This document shows, piece by piece, positions 1 to 8,078 of a DNA stretch of 64,000 bases (position 1 is the first letter of the stretch; each line of letters begins with the position of its first letter). A program made the translations under genes and the position numbers. A model generated the notes under the pieces. The model saw nothing but the letters and a program-made list of their open reading frames with translations, searched no databases and was not told the origin of the DNA. Origin of the DNA: Pseudomonas cremoris (GTDB lineage Bacteria > Pseudomonadota > Gammaproteobacteria > Pseudomonadales > Pseudomonadaceae); NCBI RefSeq assembly GCF_014230465.1, contig NZ_JAAXCY010000007.1, forward strand, positions 62,001 through 126,000. The letters are read 5' to 3'.

Positions 1-479
1 ATCGCCACGATCCGCTCATGGGCAACGATGTTCAGTAAGGTGGCCTGTTCGAAGGTTGCGCCGGTGCGGTAGGGAATGTCGTACAGAATGATCGGTGCAC
101 TGGAGGCATCTGCCATCGTGCGAAAGAACGCTTCAAGGCCGGCCTGGGACGGGCGGATGTAACTGGGGGCGGGCACCAGTAATCCGGCGACCGGGCGCTG
201 CAGGACTTCACGTTGAAACTGCAGCAATTCAATCTGGTTGTTGCCCGCCAACCCCATCACCACGCGATGTGCCGGCACCCATTGCAACACGGCATCCAGC
301 ACCGCCAGTTGCTCCTGGCGACTCAGCGACGCTGCTTCTCCGGTGGTGGTGCACACCATGATCCCCGCCACGTGTTTTTCCAGCAGGTGGCTGACCAGAC
401 GGTGCAGGCCGATAAAGTCGATGGCACCCTCATGGAACGGTGTGACCACGGGAACCCAGATACCTTGAAACGCTGACAT
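1..479 (-). CDS. DapA-family (dihydrodipicolinate synthase/aldolase) protein, 3' truncated by window edge
   Basis: The minus strand reads an open frame from the ATG at 479 to the window edge, giving the first ~159 residues. The start MSAFQGIWVPVVTPF, a TTTGEAASL motif and YDIPYRTG near the end match the TIM-barrel DapA/N-acetylneuraminate lyase family, which makes or cleaves C-C bonds through a lysine Schiff base. The visible Tyr of YDIPYRTG corresponds to the catalytic Tyr of the family. The Schiff-base lysine lies beyond the edge, so activity cannot be judged. The substrate (true dihydrodipicolinate synthase, or a sugar-acid or hydroxyproline-type aldolase) cannot be assigned; a housekeeping dapA is less likely than a catabolic paralogue because no lysine-pathway neighbour is visible. 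Confidence 0.85.
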   Translation of the reverse strand, partial: MSAFQGIWVPVVTPFHEGAIDFIGLHRLVSHLLEKHVAGIMVCTTTGEAASLSRQEQLAVLDAVLQWVPAHRVVMGLAGNNQIELLQFQREVLQRPVAGLLVPAPSYIRPSQAGLEAFFRTMADASSAPIILYDIPYRTGATFEQATLLNIVAHERIVA

Positions 480-718
480 GCACTTTCTCCTGATGATTGA
501 CCGTATAAGTCACCGTCAGAAGGGCAGAGGGAATTGTGCAAGGGAGGGAGACCGTCGCGCTCAATGTCCTGTCAGCTCATCTGACGGGACAGCGCGCCCC
601 GGTCACATGAGCGACTGTTTCTTCGATTTGAGGGCGTGCGCAACGCAACCTTGCGCCTTGGCAATCAAGCCAATGACGGAAAGGTTAACGAAAGAGGTTG
701 CGGACATTGGCTGATACA

Positions 719-745
719 CCCTGAAGAAGGCGTTCATCTTCAGGG
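719..745 (-). terminator. Hairpin downstream of the carboxylesterase gene
   Basis: A perfect 9-bp inverted repeat (CCCTGAAGA at 719-727, TCTTCAGGG at 737-745, 9-nt loop) lies 17 bp past the stop of the minus-strand esterase. No T-run follows, so this may be a weak terminator or an mRNA-stabilising stem. Confidence 0.45.
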
Positions 746-761
746 GATGTAAGAGCGTGTG

Positions 762-1739
762 TCAAGCCCGCCGCAGGTGTTGACGCACAAATTGCGCGAC
801 TTCTGCTGCTAGCTCCCTGTCTTCCGGTGCGCCCATGAAACCGCCGTGGGGCATGGCTTCGAAAACATGCAGCACCGCTGTCACCTGTGCCTTGCGCAAG
901 GCGCGGTGCAGACGCACGGTGTTGGACAGGAACAGGTCCCGTGTGCCGCTTTGCAGGAAGGTGGGAGGGAATCCCAGTGTGAAATCACCAAACAGCGGCG
1001 AAAGGTACGGATGGCACACATCTGCGCCAGCGGCATACAACAGATTGGCGCTTCTCAGCGAGTTGGGTAGCACCACGTCGACGGTACGGTTGACCTGGAA
1101 GCTATCACCGGATTCGGTCAGGTCCACCTCCGGCGACAACAGCACCAGCGCCGCCGGCAGCGGCAAACCTTCGTCACGGGCACGCAACACCATCGCCGCC
1201 GCGAGGTTGCCACCCGCCGAACGGCCGCCGATCACAATGTGTTCCGGGGCGTGGTGCTTGAGCACATGACGATAGGTGGCCATGCAATCATCCAGCGCCG
1301 CAGGGTAGGGATGATCGGGTGGCATGCGGTAATCCACGCCATAGCAGACCACATCGTGCAAGTCGGCCTGTTTACCGGCTGCGATACGGCAGTTTTCACC
1401 CCCGCCGAACACCAATGCGCCGCCATGCAGGTCGATGTAGGCAAAGCCCGTACCCGTCGTTGGGGTTGCCACGTGCACGGTGGTGCTTTCAAGGTGCAGC
1501 GTGTGAAGGTTGGCGCGCAGGGTTTCGGCCTGACCGGCGTTGGCACTGGCGTAATGCTGGGCCACGGCGGCTTGCATCTGACGCCAGCCAGTGTGGTCCT
1601 CGGGTGCGGGCAGGGCGTGCAAGGCGTTGAGTGGTACGCCGTCCGCCCCGACCAGGCGTTGAAGAGTTGCCTGGGCTTCGGGGCTGATGGACGACGGGAC
1701 CGGAATCGTCCGTGAGTCTAGTTTGACGCCTGTGTTCAT
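762..1739 (-). CDS. Alpha/beta hydrolase fold-3 (HSL-type) esterase
   Basis: The 325-residue product is a cytoplasmic esterase/lipase of the hormone-sensitive-lipase family. It shows the HGG oxyanion-hole motif near residue 105, a nucleophile elbow GRSAG with Ser near 174, a TRDLFL segment carrying the likely acid, and a C-terminal MPHGGF carrying the likely His. I chose the ATG at 1739 (MNTGVKLDS) rather than upstream in-frame codons because the upstream 22 residues do not resemble the family. The natural ester is unknown. It stands alone, followed by a hairpin at 719-745. Confidence 0.85.
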   Translation of the reverse strand: MNTGVKLDSRTIPVPSSISPEAQATLQRLVGADGVPLNALHALPAPEDHTGWRQMQAAVAQHYASANAGQAETLRANLHTLHLESTTVHVATPTTGTGFAYIDLHGGALVFGGGENCRIAAGKQADLHDVVCYGVDYRMPPDHPYPAALDDCMATYRHVLKHHAPEHIVIGGRSAGGNLAAAMVLRARDEGLPLPAALVLLSPEVDLTESGDSFQVNRTVDVVLPNSLRSANLLYAAGADVCHPYLSPLFGDFTLGFPPTFLQSGTRDLFLSNTVRLHRALRKAQVTAVLHVFEAMPHGGFMGAPEDRELAAEVAQFVRQHLRRA

Positions 1740-1816
1740 GGGCTGACAGCTCGCGTTCGACGACTGGGGGGCGTAAGCATGCCAGCCCTGATATGCGGCT
1801 CGCAATGGGCGTGAGT

Positions 1817-2299
1817 TCAGTGCCCTGCGACAGCTGCCTTAATGGCGGCAATGTCGATTTTGGTCATGGTCATCATCGCCTCGAACGCCCGCTTGGCCGT
1901 GGCCGGATCGGAGTGGGTCACTGCGTCGGTCAACACCCGTGGCGTAATTTGCCACGACAATCCCCACTTGTCCTTGCACCAGCCGCAGGCACTTTCCTGG
2001 CCGCCGTTGCCGACGATGGCGTTCCAGTAGCGGTCGGTTTCTGCCTGGTCGTCTGTGTGCACCTGAAAAGAAAACGCCTCGGTGTGCGTGAACATCGGGC
2101 CGCCATTCAAACCCAGGCACGGGATGCCCAGCACGCTGAACTCCACGGTCAACACATCGCCTTGTTTGCCTGACGGGTAGTCACTCGGAGCCTGATGCAC
2201 GGCTTTCACCTGGCTGTCAGGGAAGGTCATGGCGTAGAAGGTAGCGGCCTCCAGGGCCGTGCCGTTGTACCAGAGGCAAAGGGTGGTCTTGTGGTTCAT
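1817..2299 (-). CDS. VOC-family (PhnB/glyoxalase-fold) protein
   Basis: This 160-residue protein begins MNHKTTLCLWYNGTALEAA and contains the FSVLGIPCLGLNGGP and FSFQVHTDDQAETD segments typical of the PhnB-like branch of the vicinal-oxygen-chelate fold, often mislabelled 3-demethylubiquinone methyltransferase. Members are metal- or small-molecule-binding proteins of varied function. The second half contains WNAIVGNGGQESACGWCKDKWG, which is characteristic of the family. No catalytic role can be assigned. The next gene downstream on the same strand starts within 80 bp. Confidence 0.85.
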   Translation of the reverse strand: MNHKTTLCLWYNGTALEAATFYAMTFPDSQVKAVHQAPSDYPSGKQGDVLTVEFSVLGIPCLGLNGGPMFTHTEAFSFQVHTDDQAETDRYWNAIVGNGGQESACGWCKDKWGLSWQITPRVLTDAVTHSDPATAKRAFEAMMTMTKIDIAAIKAAVAGH

Positions 2300-2332
2300 G
2301 GTTACTCTCCACAGAAAATGGGTGTGTGGAGT

Positions 2333-2725
2333 CTAGTCAACCAGTTGCTGTTCGATGGCTGCCTTGTCGATCACCGACCACACGTGGGCGAATCTGCCGT
2401 CGACGCATTCGTAGAACACATTCTCGTCAAACGTGACCCTGCGGCCATTGATCGGCAGCCCGAAAAATTCGCCCCGTGGCGTGACTTTGAAGTTCAAGCG
2501 ACTGGCAACAGTGGGTGGGTGGGCGACCAGCAAGTGGATGCGGAACACCAAGTCGGGGATTTCACGGAAGTCGCGCTCCAGCATCGCGCGGTAGCCGGCG
2601 AGGCCGACCCGGGTGCCGTTGTAGGTGACGTCCGGGTGGACGAAGTGACCCAGGTGTTCCCAGTCCTGGCGGTTCAGGCAGGCGATATAGCCTTGGTAAA
2701 GGGTGGCCAGTTCGTCTCGGGTCAT
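2333..2725 (-). CDS. SnoaL-like / NTF2-fold ester cyclase family protein
   Basis: The 130-residue product starting MTRDELATLYQGYI has the pattern of SnoaL-like polyketide-cyclase/NTF2-fold proteins, including HPDVTYNG and the closing FYECVDGRFAHVWSVIDK. I placed the start at 2725 because GAAGGAGA sits just upstream of this ATG; an earlier in-frame start would overlap the SDR gene. It lies 16 bp downstream of the SDR gene and is probably co-transcribed with it. In such pairs the NTF2-fold protein is usually an isomerase, hydrolase or cyclase of unknown substrate. Confidence 0.8.
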   Translation of the reverse strand: MTRDELATLYQGYIACLNRQDWEHLGHFVHPDVTYNGTRVGLAGYRAMLERDFREIPDLVFRIHLLVAHPPTVASRLNFKVTPRGEFFGLPINGRRVTFDENVFYECVDGRFAHVWSVIDKAAIEQQLVD

Positions 2726-2741
2726 GTCGCGATCTCCTTCG

Positions 2742-3461
2742 TTAAAAACGCTCATCCAGAATGGCCGGCAAGGTGATGTCCTTGACGAAGCTGGCCGAGG
2801 ACAGGCTCAACGCCATACGCACCACCTGCACCACATCGTGCACGGGAATCGAGTGGCCTTCATCGCGTTGCTCGGCCTGCGCACGGGGTGTGCTCAACGG
2901 GTCTTCGGTGTTGAGGTAACCCAGGTTCAGGCACGTCACACCAAGGCGGTGCTGGCGATAGCCTTCGCGCAAGGCATCGGCGATACCTCGCAGGGCGAAC
3001 TTGGACGCGCCGAAAGCAACTTCCGGTCGACCGCTCTGGGGCAATCCGGAGGTAGAACCGGTGAGGATGATCCTGGGGTTGGCGCTTTTGAGCAGCAGAG
3101 GTAACAGGCGCTTGATCAACAGCAGGGTCGAGGTGATGTTGCAGGCGACGATGGCTTCGATCTGATGATCATCGTCTGAAAGGAAGTTGTAGGCCGGATC
3201 GAAAGCAAACTCTTCCCAGATACCCAGGTTGTAGAGCAGCGTGTCCAACCCGTCCGCCGCCACCGCTTCCTCAATGATATGCGCAGCCTTGGCAGGTTCA
3301 CCCAGGTTAGCTTCGACCCAATGCACCTCAACGCCGGGCGCGTGGTCCAGGTGTTCCGGGCGGGTGCGGGAGACGCCGATCAGGGTATCTCCGGGTTCAC
3401 CGAGGCCTTCGATCAGGGCTTTGCCCAGGCCTTTGCTTGCGCCGATTACCAACGTTCTCAT
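2742..3461 (-). CDS. Short-chain dehydrogenase/reductase (SDR)
   Basis: The 239-residue protein is an NAD(P)-dependent oxidoreductase of the classical SDR type. It opens with a TLVIGASKGLGKALIEGL cofactor-binding loop (TGxxxGxG variant), has an NLG segment equivalent to NNAG, a Ser in ILTGSTSG, and the active-site pattern with Lys in FGASKFALRG, where Phe stands at the position usually held by Tyr of YxxxK. The Tyr-to-Phe change in the catalytic motif is unusual and may mean altered activity. The gene heads a likely two-gene unit with the SnoaL-like gene. Confidence 0.85.
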   Translation of the reverse strand: MRTLVIGASKGLGKALIEGLGEPGDTLIGVSRTRPEHLDHAPGVEVHWVEANLGEPAKAAHIIEEAVAADGLDTLLYNLGIWEEFAFDPAYNFLSDDDHQIEAIVACNITSTLLLIKRLLPLLLKSANPRIILTGSTSGLPQSGRPEVAFGASKFALRGIADALREGYRQHRLGVTCLNLGYLNTEDPLSTPRAQAEQRDEGHSIPVHDVVQVVRMALSLSSASFVKDITLPAILDERF

Positions 3462-3616
3462 TAACGTGTCTCCTTGACCGGGGGTTTGTGTTCAAAGTGG
3501 CTCTTCGTGGGTTACATCACCAAAATGCAACAGCACACGGTGCCAACGATACGTAAGCGTCCGCCAAATACGCCTCGCGCAATCTGCCGGGCGCCCATCT
3601 AACCGTCTCGGTACCT

Positions 3617-4066
3617 TTATTCTCGTTTTACTATCAGTTGCTTCTCAAAACGAACGTCACCTTCGGGTAGGTTCTTTACGGGCTGCCAGCCAAGGTTTCT
3701 ATAGAATCCGCTCGCACGGCTTGCTTCAGCGGTTTCTAACCATATCTTCTGATGGCGTTGAAATAGAAAAGACTCTGCTTTGTGCATCAGAGTGCGCCCC
3801 AACCCGTACCCTTCGAATTCCGGCAAGACGAAAACCGCGAATACGCAACCATCTTCAATATCGGCCATCGAAAAACCGACTGCAACACCACTGACCTCCG
3901 CGACCCAAGCGCACGGAGTTTCTGAAATTGCCTGACTTATCGCTTCAGGCGTTATGCCTATCTCCGTTAACTGATGTTGAGATAAATGATTTTCCCGAAC
4001 ACTGGTACGAATCTTAAAAATCGAATCGATATCGGCAAGTTTGGCAAGCCGGATGACTGCGTCCAT
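3617..4066 (-). CDS. GNAT-family N-acetyltransferase
   Basis: The 149-residue protein carries the GNAT acetyl-CoA binding region (FAVFVLPEFEGYGLGRTLM near residues 90-110) and a C-terminal ASGFYRNLGWQP segment. A strong AAGGAAGG ribosome site precedes the ATG at 4066. The acceptor is unknown. This gene is visibly more AT-rich than its neighbours and abuts a decayed sigma-factor gene, so it may have arrived by horizontal transfer; that is inference from composition judged by eye. Confidence 0.85.
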   Translation of the reverse strand: MDAVIRLAKLADIDSIFKIRTSVRENHLSQHQLTEIGITPEAISQAISETPCAWVAEVSGVAVGFSMADIEDGCVFAVFVLPEFEGYGLGRTLMHKAESFLFQRHQKIWLETAEASRASGFYRNLGWQPVKNLPEGDVRFEKQLIVKRE

Positions 4067-4224
4067 GGCACCTTCCTTTTTTCTATCCGTGTGATGAAAG
4101 CATCCTTACATAGCCTGGCTATCAAGGGTGATTCCAATTGCATGGCGACAACTCGTTGCCCTAGAACCGCTTCTCGCAAAGCATCAACCAGTGCCTGAAG
4201 CGGTACACCGGTCTGTCCGGCCCA

Positions 4225-4356
4225 TTGGGCCAGGTCGGCCGCGTTATCGCCATGGCGCAGGCGTTTGCGCAACCAGCTCGGCAGCCAGGTGTGATGATCG
4301 ATATGTAGCGCACGGATATCCGCGTGAGGGGCTGGAGGAGTGGATGGCGACGACAC
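4225..4356 (-). pseudogene. Remnant of a FecI-type ECF sigma factor (N-terminus only)
   Basis: An open frame beginning at a GTG (4356) encodes about 44 residues including IRALHIDHHTWLPSWLRKRL and DNAADLAQ, which match the sigma-2 region start of FecI-like iron-uptake sigma factors (the usual pattern is DHHxWLxxWLRRRL...AADLAQDTF). After DLAQ the similarity stops abruptly and an unrelated tail runs into the GNAT start. The DTF motif, the rest of region 2 and all of region 4 are missing, and no FecR follows. I infer a deletion-derived fragment. The tail (about 4106-4224) is not recognised. Confidence 0.6.
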
Positions 4357-4464
4357 TGAAAGCCTCTGCAAGAACAAAGTGCATTTGAGAAGTTATCGAG
4401 TTTTTGTGGTGGTCGGACGTGGACAGCAAGTAGGAGAGGTGTTTATTCCTCGCCCGCCTGTGAC

Positions 4465-5085
4465 TTATGCCCTACGCGCCATCAACAACACCGTCGCCGC
4501 TGCCGACAACAACCCCGCGCAGCAACGATTGAAAATCCGCTTGCCACGCGGCTCGGCAAACCAACGACGCATATGCAGGCCCATGTAGGCGTAGGCGCTG
4601 ATGGCGATCCACTCCAGCGCCAGGAACATCGCGCCCAGCAACGCAAATTGCGGTGTGATCGGCTGACCGGGAACCACGAATTGCGGGAGGAACGCGGTGA
4701 AAATCAGGATGGCTTTCGGGTTGCCCGCCGCCACCAAAAACTCCTGCCGCGCCAACGCCCATAACCCCACCTTGGCCGCCGTCGCTTCCGCCTCCGCTTG
4801 CGGGTTCGCTCGCCACAGCTGATACGCCAGGTAAAAGAGATACGCCGCCCCCAGGATCTTGATCCCGTAGAACAACAACTCCGAGGTTTGCAGTACCACC
4901 GCCAACCCCGCAGAGGCGAGGGCGATCATGCCGGCAAACGCCAGCAGGCGACCGATACCGGCCAGGCACGAGGTGCGATAGCCGTAGCGCGTGGAGTTGC
5001 TGACCGACAGCAGGTTGTTCGGGCCGGGCGCCATGTTCAGGGCGAAGCAGGCGGGGAGGAAGAGTGAGAGGGTGGCGAGGTCCAT
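4465..5085 (-). CDS. LysE/RhtB-family amino-acid exporter
   Basis: The 206-residue inner-membrane protein starts MDLATLSLFLPACFALNMAPGPN; the APGPN motif near residue 20 is the hallmark of LysE/RhtB translocators. About six hydrophobic segments are visible, including FLVAAGNPKAILIFTAFLPQF, another family signature. It should export an amino acid or derivative; the substrate is not predictable. I chose the ATG at 5085 because the upstream in-frame extension has no family similarity. It is flanked on both sides by gene fragments. Confidence 0.88.
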   Translation of the reverse strand: MDLATLSLFLPACFALNMAPGPNNLLSVSNSTRYGYRTSCLAGIGRLLAFAGMIALASAGLAVVLQTSELLFYGIKILGAAYLFYLAYQLWRANPQAEAEATAAKVGLWALARQEFLVAAGNPKAILIFTAFLPQFVVPGQPITPQFALLGAMFLALEWIAISAYAYMGLHMRRWFAEPRGKRIFNRCCAGLLSAAATVLLMARRA

Positions 5086-5199
5086 GGCGGCTCCGTGTGC
5101 GCAGGGGGACGGGTAGGGGGAGGATAATGGGAGTGGAGTGGGTTGGACAATGTGTGCGTTGGGTTGGCGAACCGGTATCGGAGACCCGGCAGACCCGAA

Positions 5200-5376
5200 C
5201 GTCTCCCACGCACAGCCGCTATATTCGACCGAATGAACAGGTTCCTCAACGAACACAAGATTCGTCCCGTGATCGATCAGGTATACCCGTTTGAGAAAGC
5301 ACGAGAAGCTTACGAGCATCTCGCCAGGGGCGCATTTGGAAAGGTGGTGATCAACGTTGCAACACAGCCTTTGTAG
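5200..5376 (+). pseudogene. C-terminal fragment of a zinc-type alcohol dehydrogenase/quinone oxidoreductase
   Basis: The plus-strand frame encodes FDRMNRFLNEHKIRPVID followed by QVYPFEKAREAYEHLARGAFGKVVI, the standard C-terminus of MDR-family (zinc-binding alcohol dehydrogenase/quinone reductase) proteins. The ~280 residues that should precede it are absent; the adjacent upstream DNA is the promoter side of the LysE gene. The frame ends at the TTG-TAG junction formed by the neighbouring REP element. I read it as a deletion remnant, not a working gene. Confidence 0.7.
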
Positions 5377-5507
5377 TGAGCGGGCTTGCCCCGCGCTGGG
5401 CTGCGAAGCGGCCCTAAAAACGCACGCCGCAGGGTGCCTGACGCAACTCGGCGTGCTTATTGGGGCTGCTTTGCAGCCCAGCGCGGGGCAAGCCCGCTCA
5501 CTACAAA
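5370..5507. repeat. REPIN-like inverted pair of REP sequences (copy 1)
   Basis: The element begins TTTGTAGTGAGCGGGCTTGC and ends with its reverse complement, so two REP units face each other around a ~50-bp centre. Each arm contains an internal short stem near the GGGCTGC...GCAGCCC part. Copies 2 (11984-12123) and 3 (45604-45740) share the outer ~30 bp. The outermost TTGTAG supplies the stop codon of both flanking reading frames (5374-5376 on plus and 5501-5503 on minus). Confidence 0.9.
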
Positions 5508-6091
5508 TCTGTGTGTGAAGCGGGTTGCGTGTAGATAAATTTATAATCGGAAATGTAGGAGCCGATTTTATTGCTGTGCGCAGTGACCCAGACGGCCTGC
5601 ATGCCAGGGGTGATTTGGTTGTGCAAATCAGATTTGGTTGTGCACAGTTGGATGCGTCGTTCAGTCGTTAAGTCCTTGATCCACAAGCCTGCCTCGCAGC
5701 GGTTGGATTTACCAATGGCCGGTCCCGGGAAGGTTGTTTCATAGGCTGATTCGTAATGGACCGTGTCGCCAGGCAACAGGTAGACGCCGACATTGCAGCT
5801 GTTTATGGACAACACAAAACCAGCGCAAAAACCACTGAGAAAGGCATCTGAAACGCGCTTCAAGGCTTTCTCAGTTGGGCGTTGATAGAGCGCTCTACCT
5901 GCGAAGACCAGCCCCACCAAAACGCTGACGGCCACATAGGTGGTCCACTCTGGAATCCACGGCATCAAAACGGTTTGTCTTGCAATGCGAGTCGCCCACA
6001 GCATGTAGGAAAACAGCGTTCCAACCACCAATAGGGTGATGGCCAAGACCGTTATTTTCTTGCCTGTGCTCACGGGTAAGTGATGTTTCAT
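5501..6091 (-). CDS. Hypothetical membrane protein, 196 aa
   Basis: The product starting MKHHLPVSTGKKITVLAI shows two transmembrane segments in the first ~75 residues (ITVLAITLLVVGTLFSYML and TYVAVSVLVGLVFAGRAL), a third hydrophobic stretch near residues 95-112, then a soluble, Cys-containing C-terminal domain ending PASHTDL. No family is recognised. The start at 6091 is preceded by a GGAAG site. Its stop codon lies in the REP element. The 95-aa gene lies 62 bp upstream on the same strand. Confidence 0.65.
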   Translation of the reverse strand: MKHHLPVSTGKKITVLAITLLVVGTLFSYMLWATRIARQTVLMPWIPEWTTYVAVSVLVGLVFAGRALYQRPTEKALKRVSDAFLSGFCAGFVLSINSCNVGVYLLPGDTVHYESAYETTFPGPAIGKSNRCEAGLWIKDLTTERRIQLCTTKSDLHNQITPGMQAVWVTAHSNKIGSYISDYKFIYTQPASHTDL

Positions 6092-6153
6092 TGATTGCTT
6101 CCGTGCAATTGAATCCGTCGCTGACAATGTGGCGAGAAGCCCCGATTTACATC

Positions 6154-6441
6154 TCAAACGCTGAGCTGATGGAACAGCGCTTGCAGAAATACATCAGCCG
6201 CAGCGGATTCAGAAAGCAAGTAGTGCCCAAACCAGGTGTCCCACCCGGCGGCAAGACTAAACTGCGCGCACGTGAAACCTTGGTGAATGGTTTCGTCAAA
6301 GCCGAAGACGGGTGAGCCTACTCGTTTGAACCCTTCGTGTTTGACCAGATCCTCAGCCAACGATAGCCAATAATCATCCGGACACTCGTTGAGATTGAAT
6401 TTCAGATGACCATTGGCTGCGGTGGAGAGAGTGGGTTTCAT
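6154..6441 (-). CDS. Hypothetical small cytoplasmic protein, 95 aa
   Basis: The 95-residue acidic protein (MKPTLSTAANGHLKFNLNEC start) has no signal peptide or membrane segment and is rich in Trp, Phe and His in its second half (AAGWDTWFGHYLLSES). I do not recognise a family. It sits between a putative membrane protein and a nucleotide-kinase-like gene, all on the minus strand with short gaps, so co-transcription is likely. Confidence 0.6.
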   Translation of the reverse strand: MKPTLSTAANGHLKFNLNECPDDYWLSLAEDLVKHEGFKRVGSPVFGFDETIHQGFTCAQFSLAAGWDTWFGHYLLSESAAADVFLQALFHQLSV

Positions 6442-6467
6442 GGCTCACCATTTGATCTGCTGTCGAG

Positions 6468-7022
6468 CTACCGCGATATTTGCGAAAGCGCCTGAATCAC
6501 ATCAGCTGCCATCTGCTCAGCAGTGTTCGTCCCGTCGATCCGCAGGATCGGCGCGGTTTGCCTGGACAGCCACGCTTCGTGCCAGGCCCGGTTGCGTCCA
6601 GAAAAACTCGGGTCGTCATACTGCGAGGCCCATTCCCTGAAGGCCAGGTGTATTTCATGCATGTCGCCACCGGGGGCGATGCGATCGCCAAAGCGTTGCG
6701 TTTCTCGTGCGGTCAGCCGCTCAAGGCGAACGGGTGTGGGCGTGGCCACGAACACAATCAGGTCCGCACGGGTAATCAGCGCATCACCCCAGCCCATGCA
6801 GGATCCGGTCAGCAACCAGTCGCCGTCACCGAATGCTTGCTGAATCAGCGTCACCCGGTCATCAGGAGGACGTTTGGTGGTGAAGGGCGGGTTGGTGGGC
6901 ATCCAGTAAAAATCATCGACGTCGAGGTGTTTTACGCCGAGCAACGTCGCCAGGTTTTGACCCAGCGTGGTAACGCCCGCACACGAGGCGCCTGTGATGT
7001 AAATGCTCAATTTTTGCTCCAT
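6468..7022 (-). CDS. P-loop adenylate-kinase-like NTPase
   Basis: The 184-residue protein opens MEQKLSIYITGASCAGVTTLG, a nucleotide-kinase style P-loop in which the usual GKS/T is replaced by GVTT, so the Walker-A lysine appears to be missing. A DVDDFYW segment follows near residue 36 and an RETQRFGDRI segment with lid-type arginines near 110. Such FlaR/topology-modulation-like kinases phosphorylate or bind small nucleotides, but with a degenerate P-loop the activity is uncertain. It ends 26 bp before the 95-aa gene and starts 6 bp after the stop of the next upstream gene. Confidence 0.7.
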   Translation of the reverse strand: MEQKLSIYITGASCAGVTTLGQNLATLLGVKHLDVDDFYWMPTNPPFTTKRPPDDRVTLIQQAFGDGDWLLTGSCMGWGDALITRADLIVFVATPTPVRLERLTARETQRFGDRIAPGGDMHEIHLAFREWASQYDDPSFSGRNRAWHEAWLSRQTAPILRIDGTNTAEQMAADVIQALSQISR

Positions 7023-7028
7023 CGGGAG

Positions 7029-7826
7029 TTATCGAACGGCCTCCAAGGGCGGCCCTTTGATCAGCGCCTTTAATCGTTCATCCCTCACATACTTTGCCAC
7101 CCTCATGAAATCTTCGCGGCAGCCTTGTGCAAACGCCAAATTCAGGAAGTTCACTCTTTGCTCGTCGATCTCGGTACGCATGGCGAGGATGTAATACCCT
7201 TCTGCGCGAAAATCGCCGGCACTCAAGGCCAGGGGGCGAGCATTATCAATCACCCATTGAATCGCATCTTCGTCCGGTTTTGGTGGGGGCTTGTGCTTGG
7301 GGAAGCAGCTGGGAAAGGCGGTCAGCAATGGGTACTCCGATTCGTAGTAGTCATGACCCTGGACTGTCGCTTGAAGAAGGGTAAGGCGCCTCTCGTACTC
7401 AGCACTGGGGGGATAGAAGGGTATGCAATTAACGTACTCCACAGCCCCTGCAATCAGGCCTTGCTCGGCGGCCCGGCCGTAGAACTCGCAGGCGGATTGT
7501 TTATTCTTGAGAATTGATGCCGCCAACAACACCTTGGCTTTTTGGTACATGGCGACGGCATGCCCACCCGCGATTGCAGTGTCCAGGTGCGCGTTGAGTC
7601 GACTCATTATTTGCGCGCTTTCAGTCGCTAACGCCTCTGGCTCGGCAGGGTCCACGGGTTGATCGGTTTTGACGATTTCGAGCACGCGGTCGGACACGCG
7701 CTTTGCATCGTCCAGCGCGTCCAGGGCGGCGTGATAGTGCGTGACAGCTTCGGGCGTGGGGGGCTGGGCGAGTGTGTTCAGCGGGAAAAAACAAAGCCCT
7801 AAAACGTATATGAAGCGCAGGGTCAA
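7029..7826 (-). CDS. Exported hypothetical protein with a Sel1-like segment
   Basis: I place the start at the TTG at 7826 because AAGGAGG lies at ideal distance before it, and the resulting N-terminus (MTLRFIYVLGLCFFPLNTLAQ) is a clean signal peptide; an upstream ATG at 7850 would put a polar extension before it. The ~265-residue protein is probably periplasmic. The middle (AMYQKAKVLLAASI...ACEFYGRAAEQG) resembles Sel1/TPR-like helical repeats. Function is unknown. It leads the minus-strand run that includes the kinase-like gene. Confidence 0.65.
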   Translation of the reverse strand: MTLRFIYVLGLCFFPLNTLAQPPTPEAVTHYHAALDALDDAKRVSDRVLEIVKTDQPVDPAEPEALATESAQIMSRLNAHLDTAIAGGHAVAMYQKAKVLLAASILKNKQSACEFYGRAAEQGLIAGAVEYVNCIPFYPPSAEYERRLTLLQATVQGHDYYESEYPLLTAFPSCFPKHKPPPKPDEDAIQWVIDNARPLALSAGDFRAEGYYILAMRTEIDEQRVNFLNLAFAQGCREDFMRVAKYVRDERLKALIKGPPLEAVR

Positions 7827-8022
7827 AAGGACCTCCTTGTTTGTCGCCATGGCCCGTTCCATCAGGTCTGATCCATCAAGTACGCCAGCGGCATTAATGT
7901 TCCTATTTGAGCGTATCGCCTTTGTGCGTCCGAACTTTAATCACTGCAGGTCGAGCAAACTCAGGAGCGGGGCAGGCGCTATCACCCTAGCGCGCAAAAA
8001 CGGCAATCAACAAAACAACTGC

Positions 8023-8057
8023 TTGCATGATACATGTGGATATCCGTATATTCGTAT
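8023..8057 (+). promoter_or_regulatory. Candidate ars promoter and ArsR operator
   Basis: A TTGCAT box (8023-8028) and TATATT box (8047-8052), 18 bp apart, precede arsR. Two direct CGTAT repeats (8045-8049, 8053-8057) overlap the -10 region where an autoregulating ArsR would bind. Based on sequence inspection only. Confidence 0.5.
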
Positions 8058-8078
8058 TTCCAAATGTAAGGAGCCGTC

